Positions 34,979 to 48,361 are shown, counted from the stretch's first letter. The stretch: 64,000 bases of DNA from Lithospermum erythrorhizon (GCA_019722365.1 JADFUC010000856.1:1455250-1519249), one strand, 5' to 3'. Notes: a model not told the origin generated them from the letters alone. A program made the numbers and translations.

Positions 34979-36970
34979 TCACGTTGCACTTGTTAATCCC
35001 GGAGGTTGGAAGGGAGTAAGCTTCGGCGACAGTGGAAATGTATCGCTCGGGTGTGCTTTACCCCATCCAGAGATAGAGATACTGACAAAGAGATAACATA
35101 TATGGCGATAGAGTATCACGTGTATATATAAGGTAAAATATTTAAGTATTCTAGTCATGATAGTAATAACCATCATCGCGTACACACATTTTAAAGGACT
35201 CACTTCGTTATTCTTGGTGATATATCCGGAGATAGCATCTTCGAACACTCAGCGGAAACAAAACACATAAGTTCTACAATGCAGCGGTTATAACACAATA
35301 ACAATATCACGAACTCGAGCAAGACCATAACAATATCGACATTTCGGTGACGATATTGACCGTCTGCAGATCATGCGCCCCATGCTGCTCAAACATTTAT
35401 ATAATCGCCGTTTGCCACTCGGTACTTAGTAACATAACATAATATCATATCATATCATTTTCCATGATGCCCTTTCGCCCCATAAAGCAATACATGTCGT
35501 ATCGGCTTTTAAAACGGGCTCACCGCTTGATCGCCCTTACAATATCACAAAACCACGCCCCATCTGCTGGCGACCTCGGCAGGACTACAACGTACCCGCG
35601 TACCAACATGGTTGAACATGACCAATGACTCGACCGACGTCGCGTGACCCGAACTGACCCGGATAGAGCAATAAAGCAACAATCGCACAACATTCTCGAT
35701 ATAGCAGCCCTAATATACCCGAGTCAACAATTTCATATAGAGCGTACTACCGTAATGTATTTAGCCTTGACCGTGAGCAATTCCAGCGTTTCGAGGAAAT
35801 TATGACTACCTAACGGATAAGTTCATAGCGATACATAATCACATATCGATTTACACTTCGCTCAAGCGTAAATAATGTTTATCATGAGTGATAAATCCCG
35901 CTGCTTGGTAGTACACAGCGTAATCAGTAGATCATGAACTTTCGCGTTAAGAGTCTAAGCGAGCAGAAAATACAATTACTACTAATTTTGTTATAAATTA
36001 TCTTTTAAGCAACTTTAATACACGTTAGTCCACTTTAAGTGAAATATTACTAGTTAAAAACGTGTAAGCTGGGCAAGTTCAATAATCTAAATCATGGCTT
36101 TAGGCGCCCAGCACAACAAATACTAACATAATCAATTCCGACAATCCGAATTGTGCTTTCCCAACTAATTAAACCCGTTTAACGACCTCACAATCCCCGA
36201 AAATCAATTTACCGCTCGAAAACTAATAAAAACTAATTTAAATTAATAAACTTCGTCCATGACTTTTTAGCTTTAGTTTCACTTCTAAATCGTTATAATC
36301 TCTGTATACTATAATTTCATTTTAGCGTTTTAGAGCCAAGTCGAGCCGAAGTCAACCCAAAGAAGTCAACCCAACTTTTCAACAACTTTCTACCCGCCAA
36401 AATGGGTGTATAATCTGCATCTTATAATTTTAGGCCTAGATAATAATTATATACGATATTAATCAAAACAGAAGTCATTTAAAATTTCAAAAGTCAACGT
36501 CCACAAAGCGTCCCAATTTCACATCCAAGACACGTAATTTCAACTTTCGAGAACAACTAATTTAAAGCATAAGAATCAAATTAGCCCGATAAAAATGAAA
36601 ACCCCGAAAGTCGATAAAGTCAACTGGTCGAGCTTCGAGAATGATGAAGCTATAGAAATTTGGGGTCCCAACTCGAGATGGAAATCGGAGAAAGAAAATC
36701 AAAGGGGTGGAAATCATGCGTCTGCCCAGGGGAAGGAGATGGGTTTGTTTGTTTTTCTTTGAAATTTGTGGTTGGTTTTTATTGTTAGGTGGGTTGGCCC
36801 ATTATTTTAAGTAATAGCCATTGGCCGATCGCCACCGTTTTAAGCTATGCAGACAAGCTAACTCCCGAACATTCGCGTTTATAAATGCACCATATAAAGT
36901 GGTTTCAAATTTTCACGTTAATCAATTTAATAATCCAGCGTTTTAATTTATTAATTAGCAATTAGATTAC
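34979..36970 (-). repeat. LTR-like block, probable Ty3/gypsy chromovirus LTR (A)
   Basis: Non-coding block with TCG/CGA-rich sequence (35.3-35.9 kb), then a region with repeated GTCAACCCAA/GTCAAC words (36.34-36.62 kb), CACATCCAAGACACG, a purine tract (AGGGGAAGGAGATGGG at about 36727) and GGGTTGGCCCATTA at about 36791. The same order of landmarks occurs at 54.0-54.55 kb (GTCAACCCAA, CCACATCGAACATAG, AAGGGGGGGGAG, GGGTTGGCCCATTA). The minus orientation is inferred from the neighbouring gypsy pol. Confidence 0.45.
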
Positions 36971-38150
36971 CGGTTTCTGGTGCATGTGTGTTATAGTCTT
37001 CTCTGTCTTGATTGTATATCGATTTGATTTGTGCTTTACTGTTTGGTTGGAGTTGGTAGTAAACCGATTTTAGGTTTGTCTGTAGAGTTGAGATTTAAGC
37101 GAGTCATAATTGTTCATGTAAGCGGCCCGTATTGTTTGGGGAAGTGGTATATTTAATTTTTCTGTCTTTTTTACATATTTGCACCGTTATGCTTTTATCT
37201 ACCGTTGATCACTTCTTTCAGCTGCGAGATAGATGTCACCAATCTTTGGAGAACGAATGGATAACTACGAACTCCATGCAGCGATAATCCAACCATGAAA
37301 CTGAGGTCTACATTGCGATGAACAGCGGCTCATTTCTTCATAAACTGATACAGTATAAAATTGAAGCAGAGTCAATGGTATATCAAGGCATTATGGCCTG
37401 CCCGCGCAGAAGTCATTGCGCGCCAAATAGCGCCAATTAATTAAATGGGTTTTGACCTATTTTTCCATTCGCAGTGATGCTGCGCCAACTGCGGTGAGTT
37501 ATCTGCCGTAGCGAAGCAAAAGATCTACGGATCGAAACGACTCGATGTCGCCTTATTGATCATTTTCATGCGCGACTCCGCTTTCTCTTTGGCAATAAAC
37601 ATTCTTGCAGTAAATGACGGTCGATTAGAACCACATGTAGGAGGTTGGTTGAATATGACTGAAATTGAATATAAGTTGGCGAGGTCGAATCATCCGTTTC
37701 TTTGTTTTGCCTTTTATTCATTTACATCGCTGATTTTGAACGCTTTTAAGAACAATGGAGTATGAAATGTCATTTGGGAAGCGTCAATAAGGTTAAAGTG
37801 ATAGCCAATTTTCAAAAATGGTTTTTTTCATTTCGGGGTATGGCGATTAGATTATATCTCTAACGTTTGCTCTTAAAAGATGAAGCCATATCTCTTCCCT
37901 TTTGCTCGATGCGGATATTAGGCATTGATGATTCAACTCAAATCCTTCCACGAAAATAATATCGTTTGTCGATGAAGCATGTTTGAATAAGAGTTTGACC
38001 CAAGAAAGCTAAGGATGATCCTCCGACTTGGGAGTAGTTACGCTTTACGCTGTTATTATTAGTTATTTGTTTTCTAACTTTATGATAACCCACATTGTTT
38101 CACAGATGAGCTGATGATTATTACCTCCAGGAGCCAAATAGAGGAAGTTG
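36971..38150. other. Unassigned
   Basis: Mixed-composition sequence with one 69-codon plus frame (37556-37765) of unknown nature. No repeat pair or element motif recognised. Confidence 0.4.
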
Positions 38151-38159
38151 ATTTTGATG

Positions 38160-39330
38160 TTGAGGAGGCCTTCATGTTGAAGATCACGTCCAAAGTCGAG
38201 CCCAAAGTCTAGCATGGTGCCCCCAGGACTTTCAGCATTTCCCTCTTCGCTTCACCGTCGTATCCACCAGGCTGATATTAAAGAGGATGGCGAGTGCGTT
38301 TCCAGCTCTTGCCGCCCAGCCGAGATTGCTAAAGCCTTCTAAAGTCTTGGCTTAAGTGCGCGAGGAAGCAGGGAGATTACGTTCCCGAGGGGTTGTTACC
38401 GAAGTGGGCGGTAATTCCCCAAGGCGGCCTTTCGACCGTTATGGAGAGCGTCTTTTAATCTATTATCCAATCCCTGGCGAGATCATCTTAATGAGGGTCG
38501 TCTCATTCTGCGAGAGTAGTTGAATGTCCACTTTTCCCCCAGGCTCCTCGACTCAATTAACGGCTTCCCCGGCCTGAAGGAAGTAATAATAGTAGGGAGA
38601 GCGACGCCTGGTGGGGAAGCCTTTGAGACTCCCTTCCAGTCTCTTTGAGTCTCTGGGCTGCTTCTCGGAATGCTAGGAAATTCCGTGTCACTTGCCTGGG
38701 CAGCATCAGAAGAAACATTGTGAAGCCTACCGAGAGATCCACTATCGTCAGCTCGGTCTATGAACATGTTGTTCCAAGTTGGATTCGTTAATATTTCCGT
38801 ATACCATAGGTTGATGCCTTTCCTCAGAACAAATTTTAATTTGTCGATATCGATTCGCGGTACGTTAACGGTACTCCGTTTTGGGAGGCAGCTCAGTGAA
38901 TAGTGCTCTTGAGTATCGACTCGAGTATCAAAGAAGACTAACTTTTCCCGTAAGAATATGCTTATAAAGGCTTGGACCCCAACAAACCCAACACCAGGTT
39001 GGAGGCATGACCATAATTTGAGGGCGTGTGGAAAGATTGGACAATTTAGTCTAGGCCGCCCAAGGAGAAGAAAGGCAGTTCTAAGACTTTCTTTGGCTAT
39101 TTCTCTTGAGCTGTTGAGTAACATGCGCGAGGCGGCGAAGCCAGTAAAACTCTGCAGCATACATTTGCCAGTTGATTCGAGACGGAGGAGGTCGGGGAGT
39201 TTATTTTTACTTGATCCCAGTATGGAATCCAAGATTTGTAGCGAGGTGTGCTTCTTTGCCCGCCCCTTTCTTTACCGCGTAAGGATCGGCTTTCTAATCA
39301 CTTACCCCCGCACCCCAAAGCACTATTGAG
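38160..39330. other. GC-richer segment with the longest open frame in the window; origin unknown
   Basis: The minus strand has a 249-codon frame (39232-38483) and the plus strand an overlapping 123-codon frame (38958-39329). I recognise neither: no retroelement motifs, no membrane segments, no zinc fingers. Base composition is distinctly less AT-rich than the flanks and the long frames on both strands suggest low stop density from GC content, not necessarily coding. A transferred organelle segment or retroelement gag are both possible; neither is demonstrated. Confidence 0.35.
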
Positions 39331-40199
39331 GCTTACAACAAACGATAATTCTATTTTTAGCTCGAAGATTCATTTGCTGGCTCATGATAATTCTATTTTT
39401 TAGCTACGATGTAAAACAAATGTTTTCCTACAAGTGTTTTGTCTTTTTCTTCAATTTTATCCTTAGGACCTTCTCGCGAATTTTAGTCGTAGCTCTTAGT
39501 AGGTATACTATGTAGATGGTTCGCTTTATCGAAGTTGGTGGCTACGCTTCCTTCACGGGGGTTGTATTCAATGTTCGCTTGAGCGAAGATTATCTGAACT
39601 ACTTTAGTTTTAAAGGGTATTTATTCAACTTGTAAGGGGAGGATTCGCCTAAGCGAATGTTTCTTGCCTTAGTAGATGTGGTACCCTCTTTTGAAGGGTA
39701 TAAGGTATGCGCTTGGGCAAATGTTTCCTTTTCTGGTGCTTAAGGTGATGATTAGTTCAACCTTAAAATCATATGATTTTCAAAACATTGTTATGAGCAA
39801 TTACAACATATAAATGGTGGTGGATTGAACCGAACCACGAGCTCTTTATTCATAAAGATGAGTGGCGGATATAGGACCACATTGTCAAGAGTGGTCTCAG
39901 GCACAATATTATTTTATAGTTGGGAAACATGTCGAGGGATCATCTCCATTTAATCTCTGGCTGTTGCACTTCCGGGCCTAGGCATCACTTGGGATGGGTG
40001 ATCGAATACAACCTTAGCACCCAGTCGCCCATTTAGTTGCTTATTAATACATAGGAGTCTGAGGTCTTTCATTTTTGTATAGGCGATAAAAGCTTATCAC
40101 AAAGTTAAGTTGCTCGTTCGGCGATTTAATTTTTCTGCTGTTGAACTAGTTGGCAAAAGTAGATAATCAGTACAAGTGGGAAGTAGCTAAAACCATACC
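39331..40199. other. Spacer, probably 3' part of a gypsy element
   Basis: Lies just past the integrase end on the minus strand. The sequence is non-coding apart from decayed traces. No LTR boundary found. Confidence 0.3.
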
Positions 40200-41760
40200 T
40201 TGGTGAGAGATGTCTGGTCCAAGTAGCATCTTGAAGGAGTTGTCTAAAGGGACCCATAGGACCACAGTTCATCGATCCATTGCCCCGCTTTTCGGGCTAC
40301 GTCCCGGATCATGTTCTTCTTAATGCCGCCCGAAGAGTATGCGTTATCAACTGACATGGATAATGAAAACCAGGTGTTCTATATTATATACTTTTAAAAT
40401 TTTGCCAATTCCTCACTTTCAGCGTATTTGGTCGAGAACAAGCTATGTGAGAGACCAGCGGTATGTTTGCAATTCATATCTGTGCTTTGTTTTTCTTAAG
40501 GGGCCTTTCGATCCATTTGCTAAAATAGTCCATAGCGACAGCTACGTACTCGGGGCTTCACTTTTGCACTTGGGCAATTTTCCTACGAGTCAATTTCCCA
40601 GATGGTATGGGATTAATATCGAGTGCATGGATATGGTGGGTTGGTGTTGGGTAGATCCCAAATGTCAGATTGACCTGCGTCACCTGCTTTATGAAGTTTA
40701 ATTTGTCTTTAATGTGTTGCAGTGTTGTGAGTTTTTCTGACGTCTTTCTCCGATATGAGATCCTACGCACGTCCTGGTGACCACCGACAAGTTTCTTGGG
40801 TATATATCTTCTTGAAGACACGACTAGCGGCGGACCGTCCCATGACTTAACGGCACGCTCTTCATCTATACAAAGCCTAAAGGCTGCGATTTTTATTTTC
40901 GAGGCCGGTTACCTTTCGGGAGTTGACCGGTGGCGAAGTATTGTCTTTATGGGAGTCTACAGTCTTACGGTTCTTCTAACATTGGTAAACTTATGGTACA
41001 ACTTCGTAGAGTTCTTGCGAATCTCCACATAGACTTCTTTAGGCGATTCATCGTAATAGGTGGTTGCGATTAGAGTGATAGGTGGTCGAACTGGCACCAT
41101 TTTGGGCATGAGGTGTATATGTTCAAGGCGATTTTCGAATCCTTTGGCCGGTATTTGGATACGTCTCGCGTGGTATTTTACAGGTTTATACTTACCCATA
41201 TATTCCTTTGACTTGGTCTATGATCAATTTTGAGTCCTTTCTTACCCAAATGCGATTGACTCCCAATGATTTAACTATGGCGATCCTACTGACGATACCT
41301 AAATATTTTGCTGGCGATCCGCGTATCGCATGATCGCGTCATCGGGACCTACGAATTTGATTCAACCTTGACCATGCATTGCCCGTACGTCTATAGCATT
41401 ACCCACTTTCAGGGGTTGTTGAACCTGCTTCAAAATAATTGATCTTTGATCACGAGGGGTTGAGTTGTGCAATTAAATCATGAAATCGCTTCTAAAAAGC
41501 TTGAGCCTTGATGTTGAATTAAGAACAAAAATCTCAAGAACTGAAACAAGTGCCTCTAACTAGTGGTTAATCTTTAAATGGCTGGGGACTTGTGATAACT
41601 CTCTTCATTTGTTGATGCATGAATCGGACTGAGTATATCTTTTTAACTTGCGGTAGGAAGCGAACTTGTCTATGATGGGATGCACTGTACACTCCATGCC
41701 AAGACTCGGCTTAAATAATAGATTGGCACTTTGTTATTTCAATTTAAATGGTGCACTCTT
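40200..41760 (-). pseudogene. Ty3/gypsy pol 3' half: RNase H, second RNase H and integrase (Tat/Athila-like)
   Basis: Minus-strand order from high to low coordinate. The 41739-41653 segment reads VPIYYLSRVLAWSVQCIP, the family PVYYVSK.L...E.RYP block of gypsy RNase H. Next, 41248-41196 reads DSKLIIDQVKG and continues to YKPVKYHARRIQ..AKGFEN (family DSQLV..Q..GEYE...): an additional RNase H of the kind carried by the Tat and related lineages. Then 40555-40511 reads YVAVAMDYFSKWIER, the integrase core (VAIDYFTKWVE), and 40324-40262 reads MIRDVARKAGQWIDELW, the region before LP.VLWAYRTTP. Multiple stops and frameshifts; inactive. Confidence 0.75.
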
Positions 41761-43395
41761 CGCGGTCAGACAGTCTCGCTGCAAAATTTCCCACTTGTTA
41801 CGGATTTGTGATAATGGCTTGGAGTGAGCTTAAATATTCCTTTAATTCTTCAAAATCCTTCTTGAATTTATGTCCAATAAAATATGGTATTAGAAGCTGC
41901 TTTAAGATTCTTGGAAGGGTAAGTTCCTTTCTCGGACTTGAAAAGAACTCCAACTTAAAATTAGAGATTTTAGTGAGTTTACGAATATCGCTTTATGTCA
42001 AATTTCTTGCATGCTCGAGTAGCCTTAATTTTTTTTTCGAGGATTACATTTCGATTCTAGTTCGTTGATCGTGTAACCTAGATTTTCTAAAGTTACACCG
42101 AGCGAGCATATACGGAATAATCTGAAAAAGGCTTATTCTCTTTGGTGGTCAACATTTCCTTAAATTCTTCCAGTGGTCTCACCGGACGCTACTCTTTTAC
42201 TAACGTGTCATCGAAATATATATTTATATTTGATCAGTAGTTAGCGAATATGGAGTTAACCGTTTCTTTGATAAGTAATGCGTTTATTTCCGCGGAAATG
42301 ATATAGTCAATATTCGGTTATAAAAAGTATTTTCTCTTACGTCACCAATGTCATCTTGATTTGGTACACTGGTGACGTCCATAAAATCAGACTTAGGGTA
42401 AGAGGGTATAAAGGTATCTTTGTTTAGACTTGTGAAGTGCGTAGCCATCCTCGAGTTCATTTGATTTCTTAACTTGACACTACATTTGCGATCCATTCAC
42501 AGGCCCCGGAGTTCGCGAATCGTATGCGCTTTCAGCTAACAACTCGACTTACATTACAACTGCTTGATTAACAGAATTTATTGAATGTTCAACTGCTTTT
42601 GTTTAATGGGGTTGTGCCGACATGCGAGGCGTGATGTATCTATCCGAGCATATCCCTGGGCCCACGCGCCAAATATACTCCCATATTCGAATCAAGGGCA
42701 TCGATCGCCCTTTATGATGCCCCATTCCCGACATCGTTCCGCTTTCGGAGCGTTTTCTGCAATTCTTTTTGTTGCCCCAATAATCTCCTAAGCGAGGCGG
42801 TCTCTTGAGGTTTTCTTATCCTTTAGCGCATTATCCACTTTCATTACGGGCCTCGCTTACAGTGGTAAATGCTTTCATGTGTGATTTTCGACCGCGTTCC
42901 TTGTTTTCCAGTTCTTTTCTGAGGGTGGGCAGTTTGGCTCGGCACTTTTCGGTGCATGCGCTATGCCCCCTACGGTTGGGAACTTCATCTTGAAGTGCCA
43001 CGGAAACAATCTACCAAGCGATTTAATATCGATGCATTGATCGTGAATTTGGTAAAATTATCACAGCGTAGGCGGGTTCCTAATTAGAGATTTTTGCTGA
43101 TCAATGAAGTCAAAAGTTTCCATCCCGCACTGAATACGATGAGTGGCCTGACAGGGGTGTGGGTGGTTGTAACATGTTCTTGAGGTAATCACTAAGTTTA
43201 TGTGGGTGGAAAGTACAAAATGTACACGGGCTCCCGGTATCCAGCTAGCATCAACTACACATGAATTGTAATTCGCATGATAAGCATGGCTATTACGGAT
43301 ATCATGAGGCAGTACATGATTAAGAAGAAATGGTTTGCTGATGGGAATTGGATGAGGAGAATATGACTCTCTTACAGCATAATTTTTTGCAGATT
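41761..43395 (-). other. Degenerate interior between RT-like and RNase H-like gypsy remains
   Basis: Should hold the distal RT or RNase H of the upstream chromovirus-type pol, or other inserted sequence. 42585-42993 carries two plus-strand frames and is richer in GC; the minus-strand reading there is basic (TAHPQKRTGKQGTRSK) and not clearly pol. No confident domain. Confidence 0.3.
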
Positions 43396-43399
43396 CTCG

Positions 43400-44120
43400 A
43401 ATTATTTATACTTTACCCCACTAGATATTGTGTCGATCGACCCCGATTCGATCTAAAGTGGTCATACATTTCTATTTTCATAGAGGATTGGAATCGTATT
43501 TGTGCGCTTCGTGGGTGTTTGGGGTCTCAACCACAAATTCACAAAGTGCTATTCCCACAGAGACGAGGTGCTTAGAAAATTTAGCATAGGTGGTTTCCTG
43601 CCAGGGTCTCCAATGCGTTCTCGAGAGTGCTCCTCGTACTCTCACTGTTTGCTACAATATATTAAAATGTCATCGATATTAAACACACATAAATTTATCC
43701 AAAGTAAGGAATACTGATTCATAAGGTCCTGCAAATGCGTAGAGGCGTTAAATCAATCAAATGGCATTACCAAAAACTTCGTGGTATCATATTTTTGTTA
43801 ATCGAAACTTCGATCATTCGTCCTCTTTTAATCCTCAAGCGTGGAAGTACGACCTAAAAATGATGTAGAAATACACGGGCGTCCACCGATTAATCAAGCG
43901 GATCGTGATCACAGGCGGATAGTTCTTAATTGTTACTTGATTTAAGCTGCTATAATCGATCTGTGACGCCGGAGATCGAGTCGCGTAGCGACAAGCAACC
44001 ACGGGAGCACCCCCAATTGGGCTTCTTGGTGGAATGGATCCATTTAAGTCTGCAATTAGTCTTGGCTCTTCAATTTCACGAAGGAGCCATTTAATATGGT
44101 TCCATAGTAAATCGAAGTAG
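43400..44120 (-). pseudogene. Ty3/gypsy reverse transcriptase remnant (chromovirus-like)
   Basis: On the minus strand 44026-43994 gives SPIGGAPVV (family SP(W/Y)GAPV.F), then 43960-43920 gives IDYSSLNQVTIKN (IDYR.LN..T.KN.YPLP), then VMPFD.FNAS (VMPFGL.NAPATF) and NIDDILIYCSKQ with the catalytic Asp pair at 43677-43669, followed by EEHSRE and LNFLS (EEHL..L, AKFSKCEFW). The catalytic IDD is intact, but stops and frame changes before and after it disable the protein. The wording F.DLMN...LW...CVF..DDILIY fits chromovirus (Tekay/Del-type) RT more than Tat. Confidence 0.75.
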
Positions 44121-45400
44121 TGAGGTAATTCTATGGAAAATAAGCCTCTTGCAGGAAGTCACAGCGACTCCTCGAAAACCACATCAACATTATATAACTT
44201 GACATGGACCTTTTTCCTAGTTCGATGTAATACTGCTCGATAGCGTGGGCGAGATAACTGACCTCCACTTACTTGACATCTTATGACGCTAAAGAGAAAT
44301 GATGCAGAGGAGAATAGTTATTAGCTGGAAAGAGATGCGGATGCCGGAATTGGGCCCCGATGTTCTTAAGATGACAATCTATTCACTTTGCGTGATGATG
44401 TCTCACAACCAATCCCAAAATAAGATCAAAATCATTTAGAGGAGTAAAGTACATCTACAGACATTGATTTCCCGCAAAGGCGGGTTCTAAGTACCTCACT
44501 GTCTTAGCAGGCTCCTCTAGGCGTTAGAATTAAAAGTGGTACATGAGAACTACCAGTGATAGGAATATGTTGGGAAAATTTTATAAATATATATAGAATG
44601 AATGAAGTAACTTACCCAGCGAGAATCCAAGCAAAGGCCTTAACCACAACCATAAATTTAGAGTACACATGCGCTCACAGGAGAATCACGAGCTTCTCTT
44701 GAGTAGCGCAATGCGACCGTACCCAGCTCAGCGCCACTTTGGCCCAGATTCAAGCCCGATAATACCACCACAGATATTTCCGAGCTCCATATAAAGTTTC
44801 TACACCACCGAACCGATCTCCAGCGATTTCCACCGCGATTCTCTTGGAATCCGCCTCACGAATGGTTGTATAGGGTAGAAAGCTTAGTACTACAGCGTTC
44901 TTCGAGGCGAGAATTACGGTATGTGTGGGCGTCGATAATGGAAACAAATCACCTACCGAGACGATGCAGATCTTAGCGGCCAGTCCGCCTTGAAAACAAC
45001 CAGTTTCCTTCGTCAACTGAAACGCCTCAAAAGTCTTAGAACCCATTAAATGAGTACATACCTGAGAACCCGGCGGTGCTAAATAGAGGCTAACAAGGCA
45101 CTAATTTGACTCGACCCGAAGCGATTCTTGGCTGAAATAGACGTCAGGAATCATAATTTGATTGTGACTATCTAAAACATCCTGCGTCCTACTTTTCTCA
45201 GCTGAATTTGAGCTCGGCCAACTCCATCACCGCATATAAAATCATTATCTCATGAAAAGTCACAAAATTCATGACGACAATACAATTGGGATACTCCTAA
45301 TTGACACATCACGGAATCTCTGATTTTTCTTCCCTCACGATATATACTAAAGATAGCGTGCTTCCTTTGAACTTTTCTGCTGATCGTGACACTTTTTTTA
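44121..45400 (-). pseudogene. Gypsy protease / linker remnant
   Basis: The minus-strand reading around 44444-44398 is LNDFDLILGLVVRHHHAK, followed by DCHLK, matching the chromovirus protease end and linker (M.DFD.ILGMDWL..H.A..DC..K). The preceding 98-codon minus frame 45046-44750 lies where the protease core would be but lacks a readable DSG(A)T active site. Decayed. Confidence 0.55.
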
Positions 45401-46020
45401 AGTTGAACTATCGCTCTCCCAAAGAAGCGGACATATGCGTTCTAGACAATGACTCTCTGCAAACACGTTCTAAATCGGTCCTTTGTGTAGGTGTCGACCC
45501 GGTCGCGGCAGTTGCATTTTTCCGCAATCCCGATCCTATTTATGCGACCCGTAAGCGCAAACTTGGTCCTCAACTCTCCATTAATACCCATAGGATTGAA
45601 TATGATATCCAGATCTCGAATGAAGTCCAATGCCTGAATAAGTGAATCCAACAACTTTGGTGGGTGGCAGCTTGAGGGAAAGCTTGATCCAAATATTTTT
45701 ACCCTCTGACTCAAATTTCTTTTACATGGCCGGTAGTGCAGTCTCTTGATCTGTCCATATTTACCCACAGACATGATGGGCTAAATCACTTTACTCTGAT
45801 AGTATCCGCATTTTTTGCACCGGCTTACCGCCGGACGCCTCTCGCGGCTCCTGCTGCTTTTCTTTGCTAGCCTCTTGCTTAGCATCCAAGCCAATGGGCC
45901 TAAGTGGTGGCATCATAACGATCTGATATAACGAAAGAAAGGAGCAGTTAGCCCCAAAGAAACAAATATCGATAACTCGCTTAACAGAAAGTAGGCACGT
46001 AACACATGAAGCCATATAGA
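45401..46020 (-). pseudogene. Gypsy gag C-terminal remnant with degenerate zinc knuckle
   Basis: The minus frame 45774-45442 begins with GKYGQIKRLHYRP, which lines up with the CxxCGxxGHxxRxCP CCHC knuckle of gypsy gag; the knuckle cysteines are lost. The frame 46015-45791 before it has a Lys/Glu/Gln-rich end (DAKQEASKEKQQEPREASGG), typical of the gag linker. It precedes the protease remnant in the correct order on the minus strand. Confidence 0.5.
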
Positions 46021-48350
46021 CCTTAAACTGGGCTCACGATACCAAATTGTAATGTGCAAAGATTATTTTGTACTGAGTTAAGACCATTATCAACTTTGAA
46101 CACGAGTGACCCGATTGATGGATGACAACATGAAACCCGATTTGGTCGTAGTAATAATAAAGTACTTGTATCCGTCGGTGAGCCCGATAGCAGCAAAACA
46201 CGTAATCCAACGCCATAATATTCACGTGATATGCGAATAAAACAAGCAAACATCATAACCTCAAAATCATCATAAGTAATAGTATGGTCTAACGTGACTC
46301 TGAAAAATAAAACATATGTTTTGAGGATCGACAAGGAATCAATAGATGAAGGACGTTTGATGACTTCCCAGCTACATGCCTTTCGATATTATTTAGTAAC
46401 TTGCCAATGGGGCTCTGCGGCCTCGACAATCACCTCTAACAACTGGGCATAAAATCTCTTCATAGAAAATGGAGTAAAACTGAAGTTTTAGTGAATAAAT
46501 ATTGCGAATTGGTAACTTGACAGCATATAAAGGCATAATTTAAATCATAAACCACGAGGGGCATAATATAAGGTGGCATCGGCGTTTGTATCGAATACAC
46601 AACTTATGAATCGACATGGAGTTCCGAATCACGATGGAAACCGTCAGCGACATGTACTGCCCCATCGACATATCACAACCTCAATCGCAAACACGCCGTC
46701 ATTAAACAACGGCGTATCGCAATATATATATAAACCTCTGCACTACACTGCGAGGGGAGCCTGCGTAATGCAGCCGACCTGAGTTCAGCGCTGTGATGCA
46801 GGATAGCGTCTAAGCGTCTGTGGCTTTCATTATCACGCGAAAGCGCGTCAATACATGGCTCTTGGCTATGATCCCCGTTATAGTATCCACAGACGCGATA
46901 AATCCCTGACTAAACATCAGCCCGTACTTAAACATCGTATAATATTTCATTATCAGCGCCCCCATATCTAATATAACAGCTATTTAGCATTCGATCAGCA
47001 TTGCATATGATACCATGCGCCATATGTAATAAGTTACCATCATTGAGATATGTCTTTTCGCCTCGAGCAAAGCAAAATCTCTTTTAGTATTATTAGTTAG
47101 TCCAGCATGGGTTCTGTCGACTCTCCTATTCAAAAAGCGATTTCATGTTAACATCTCGTCGTTTGTACTTTTCACTGCAATATAGTTTTATTATAGCATT
47201 TTTTGAGTTGTAGACTTGTTTGCTTGAACATTTTAATTCTTTAACTTCACCTTTTAAAGTATTTGTTTTAAGCTTTGATATCATCCCAAGAATATTTGTT
47301 ATTATTTTAGAATTTAACTTCCCTTTTTAAGTATCATTTTCCTTTAGAATTTCTCATTTTAATTCTTTAATTTCAAATAAATACCTAATAAAACCCGACA
47401 ACCTCGATATAATTATCCTTCCAAAAGTATTAAGATCAAGCCATTCAATGGCAGAAATATGAATTTTCAATTAATTTTATTATCTCAATGATATAGTATT
47501 TATTTCATATTTTTATCGCTTCCTTCATTACAACTTACAAAAATCATAATAAATAGAAAATACTTCAAAATCGAAAGCTTTAACAAATCAACTCAAAATG
47601 TTATAGTTTATAAACCCTAAATGATGCGTTTGAATCGCGTTTCTATTTATTTCCTATTTATCTTTAAAAGGTCAACTGATAGATTCGATAATTACGTAGT
47701 CGACATCGTCTTGCTTAAAATGTTTATCGTAGAGTTCCGTCTTGTTTATACTTAGATTAAACATGCATGGCCAAGAGATTGACTATTTTCAATTTTAAAT
47801 CAAAGTCAACAAAAGTCAACAATACATAACTTCAAAAATAGTTATAATCAAGAGACAATTTATACCATAAAATGATTAGAATGTTTGGGGGATGAACTTG
47901 AGCTTGTTTTTACTTCAAAAATAAATTTTGGGATAGAGGGAGGGAGGTGGATGGCTATGTAGGAAAATGGAGGATGGCTTTTAACATTTTTTGATATTAA
48001 GCTTACTTATTAAGGCACACTCAACTATAGTTAAGTTACCACAATACAAATTAGTTTAAGTAGTGGTTTCGCTGATAAAATAATGGAATGGTTTATGGTT
48101 TTGTGTTATAGTAATTAAATTAAATGTAAAATGATAATATATATATATATATCGCAGCAATACTACGCGCCTAAAATTATTTTAGGGTTACCGTTCATAT
48201 TATTTCTAGAGCTTGACAACTACACTCCCAAAGTGTTATACTACCTTCGAGTGTACGAGTCAACGATATAATATTATTTTAATAATTTCTCGAAATATTT
48301 AATACACTCCACGTGTCGCTGCCGCGAGCTATTAAAATAATATAATTAAA
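46021..48350 (-). repeat. LTR-like block, probable gypsy LTR and leader (B)
   Basis: Non-coding. 46.4-47.0 kb is CG-dinucleotide-rich; 47.2-48.3 kb is AT-rich and contains GTCAACAAAAGTCAACAATAC at about 47806, a purine tract GATAGAGGGAGGGAGGTGG at about 47933, and TTTCTCGAAATATTTAATACACTCC near the end (compare TTTCTCCTCGAAATAATCCACCC at about 54739). It sits immediately upstream, on the minus strand, of the gag remnant, where the 5' LTR and leader should be. Confidence 0.4.
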
Positions 48351-48361
48351 TATTATACGGG

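Noticed and set aside
38958..39329. Plus-strand 123-codon frame as a gene
   Set aside because: Largely the complement of the longer minus frame, and neither has known features; strand undecided, so only the island is annotated.
40339..40701. 120-codon plus frame
   Set aside because: Antisense to the gypsy integrase remnant, whose DYFSKWIE motif reads on the minus strand.
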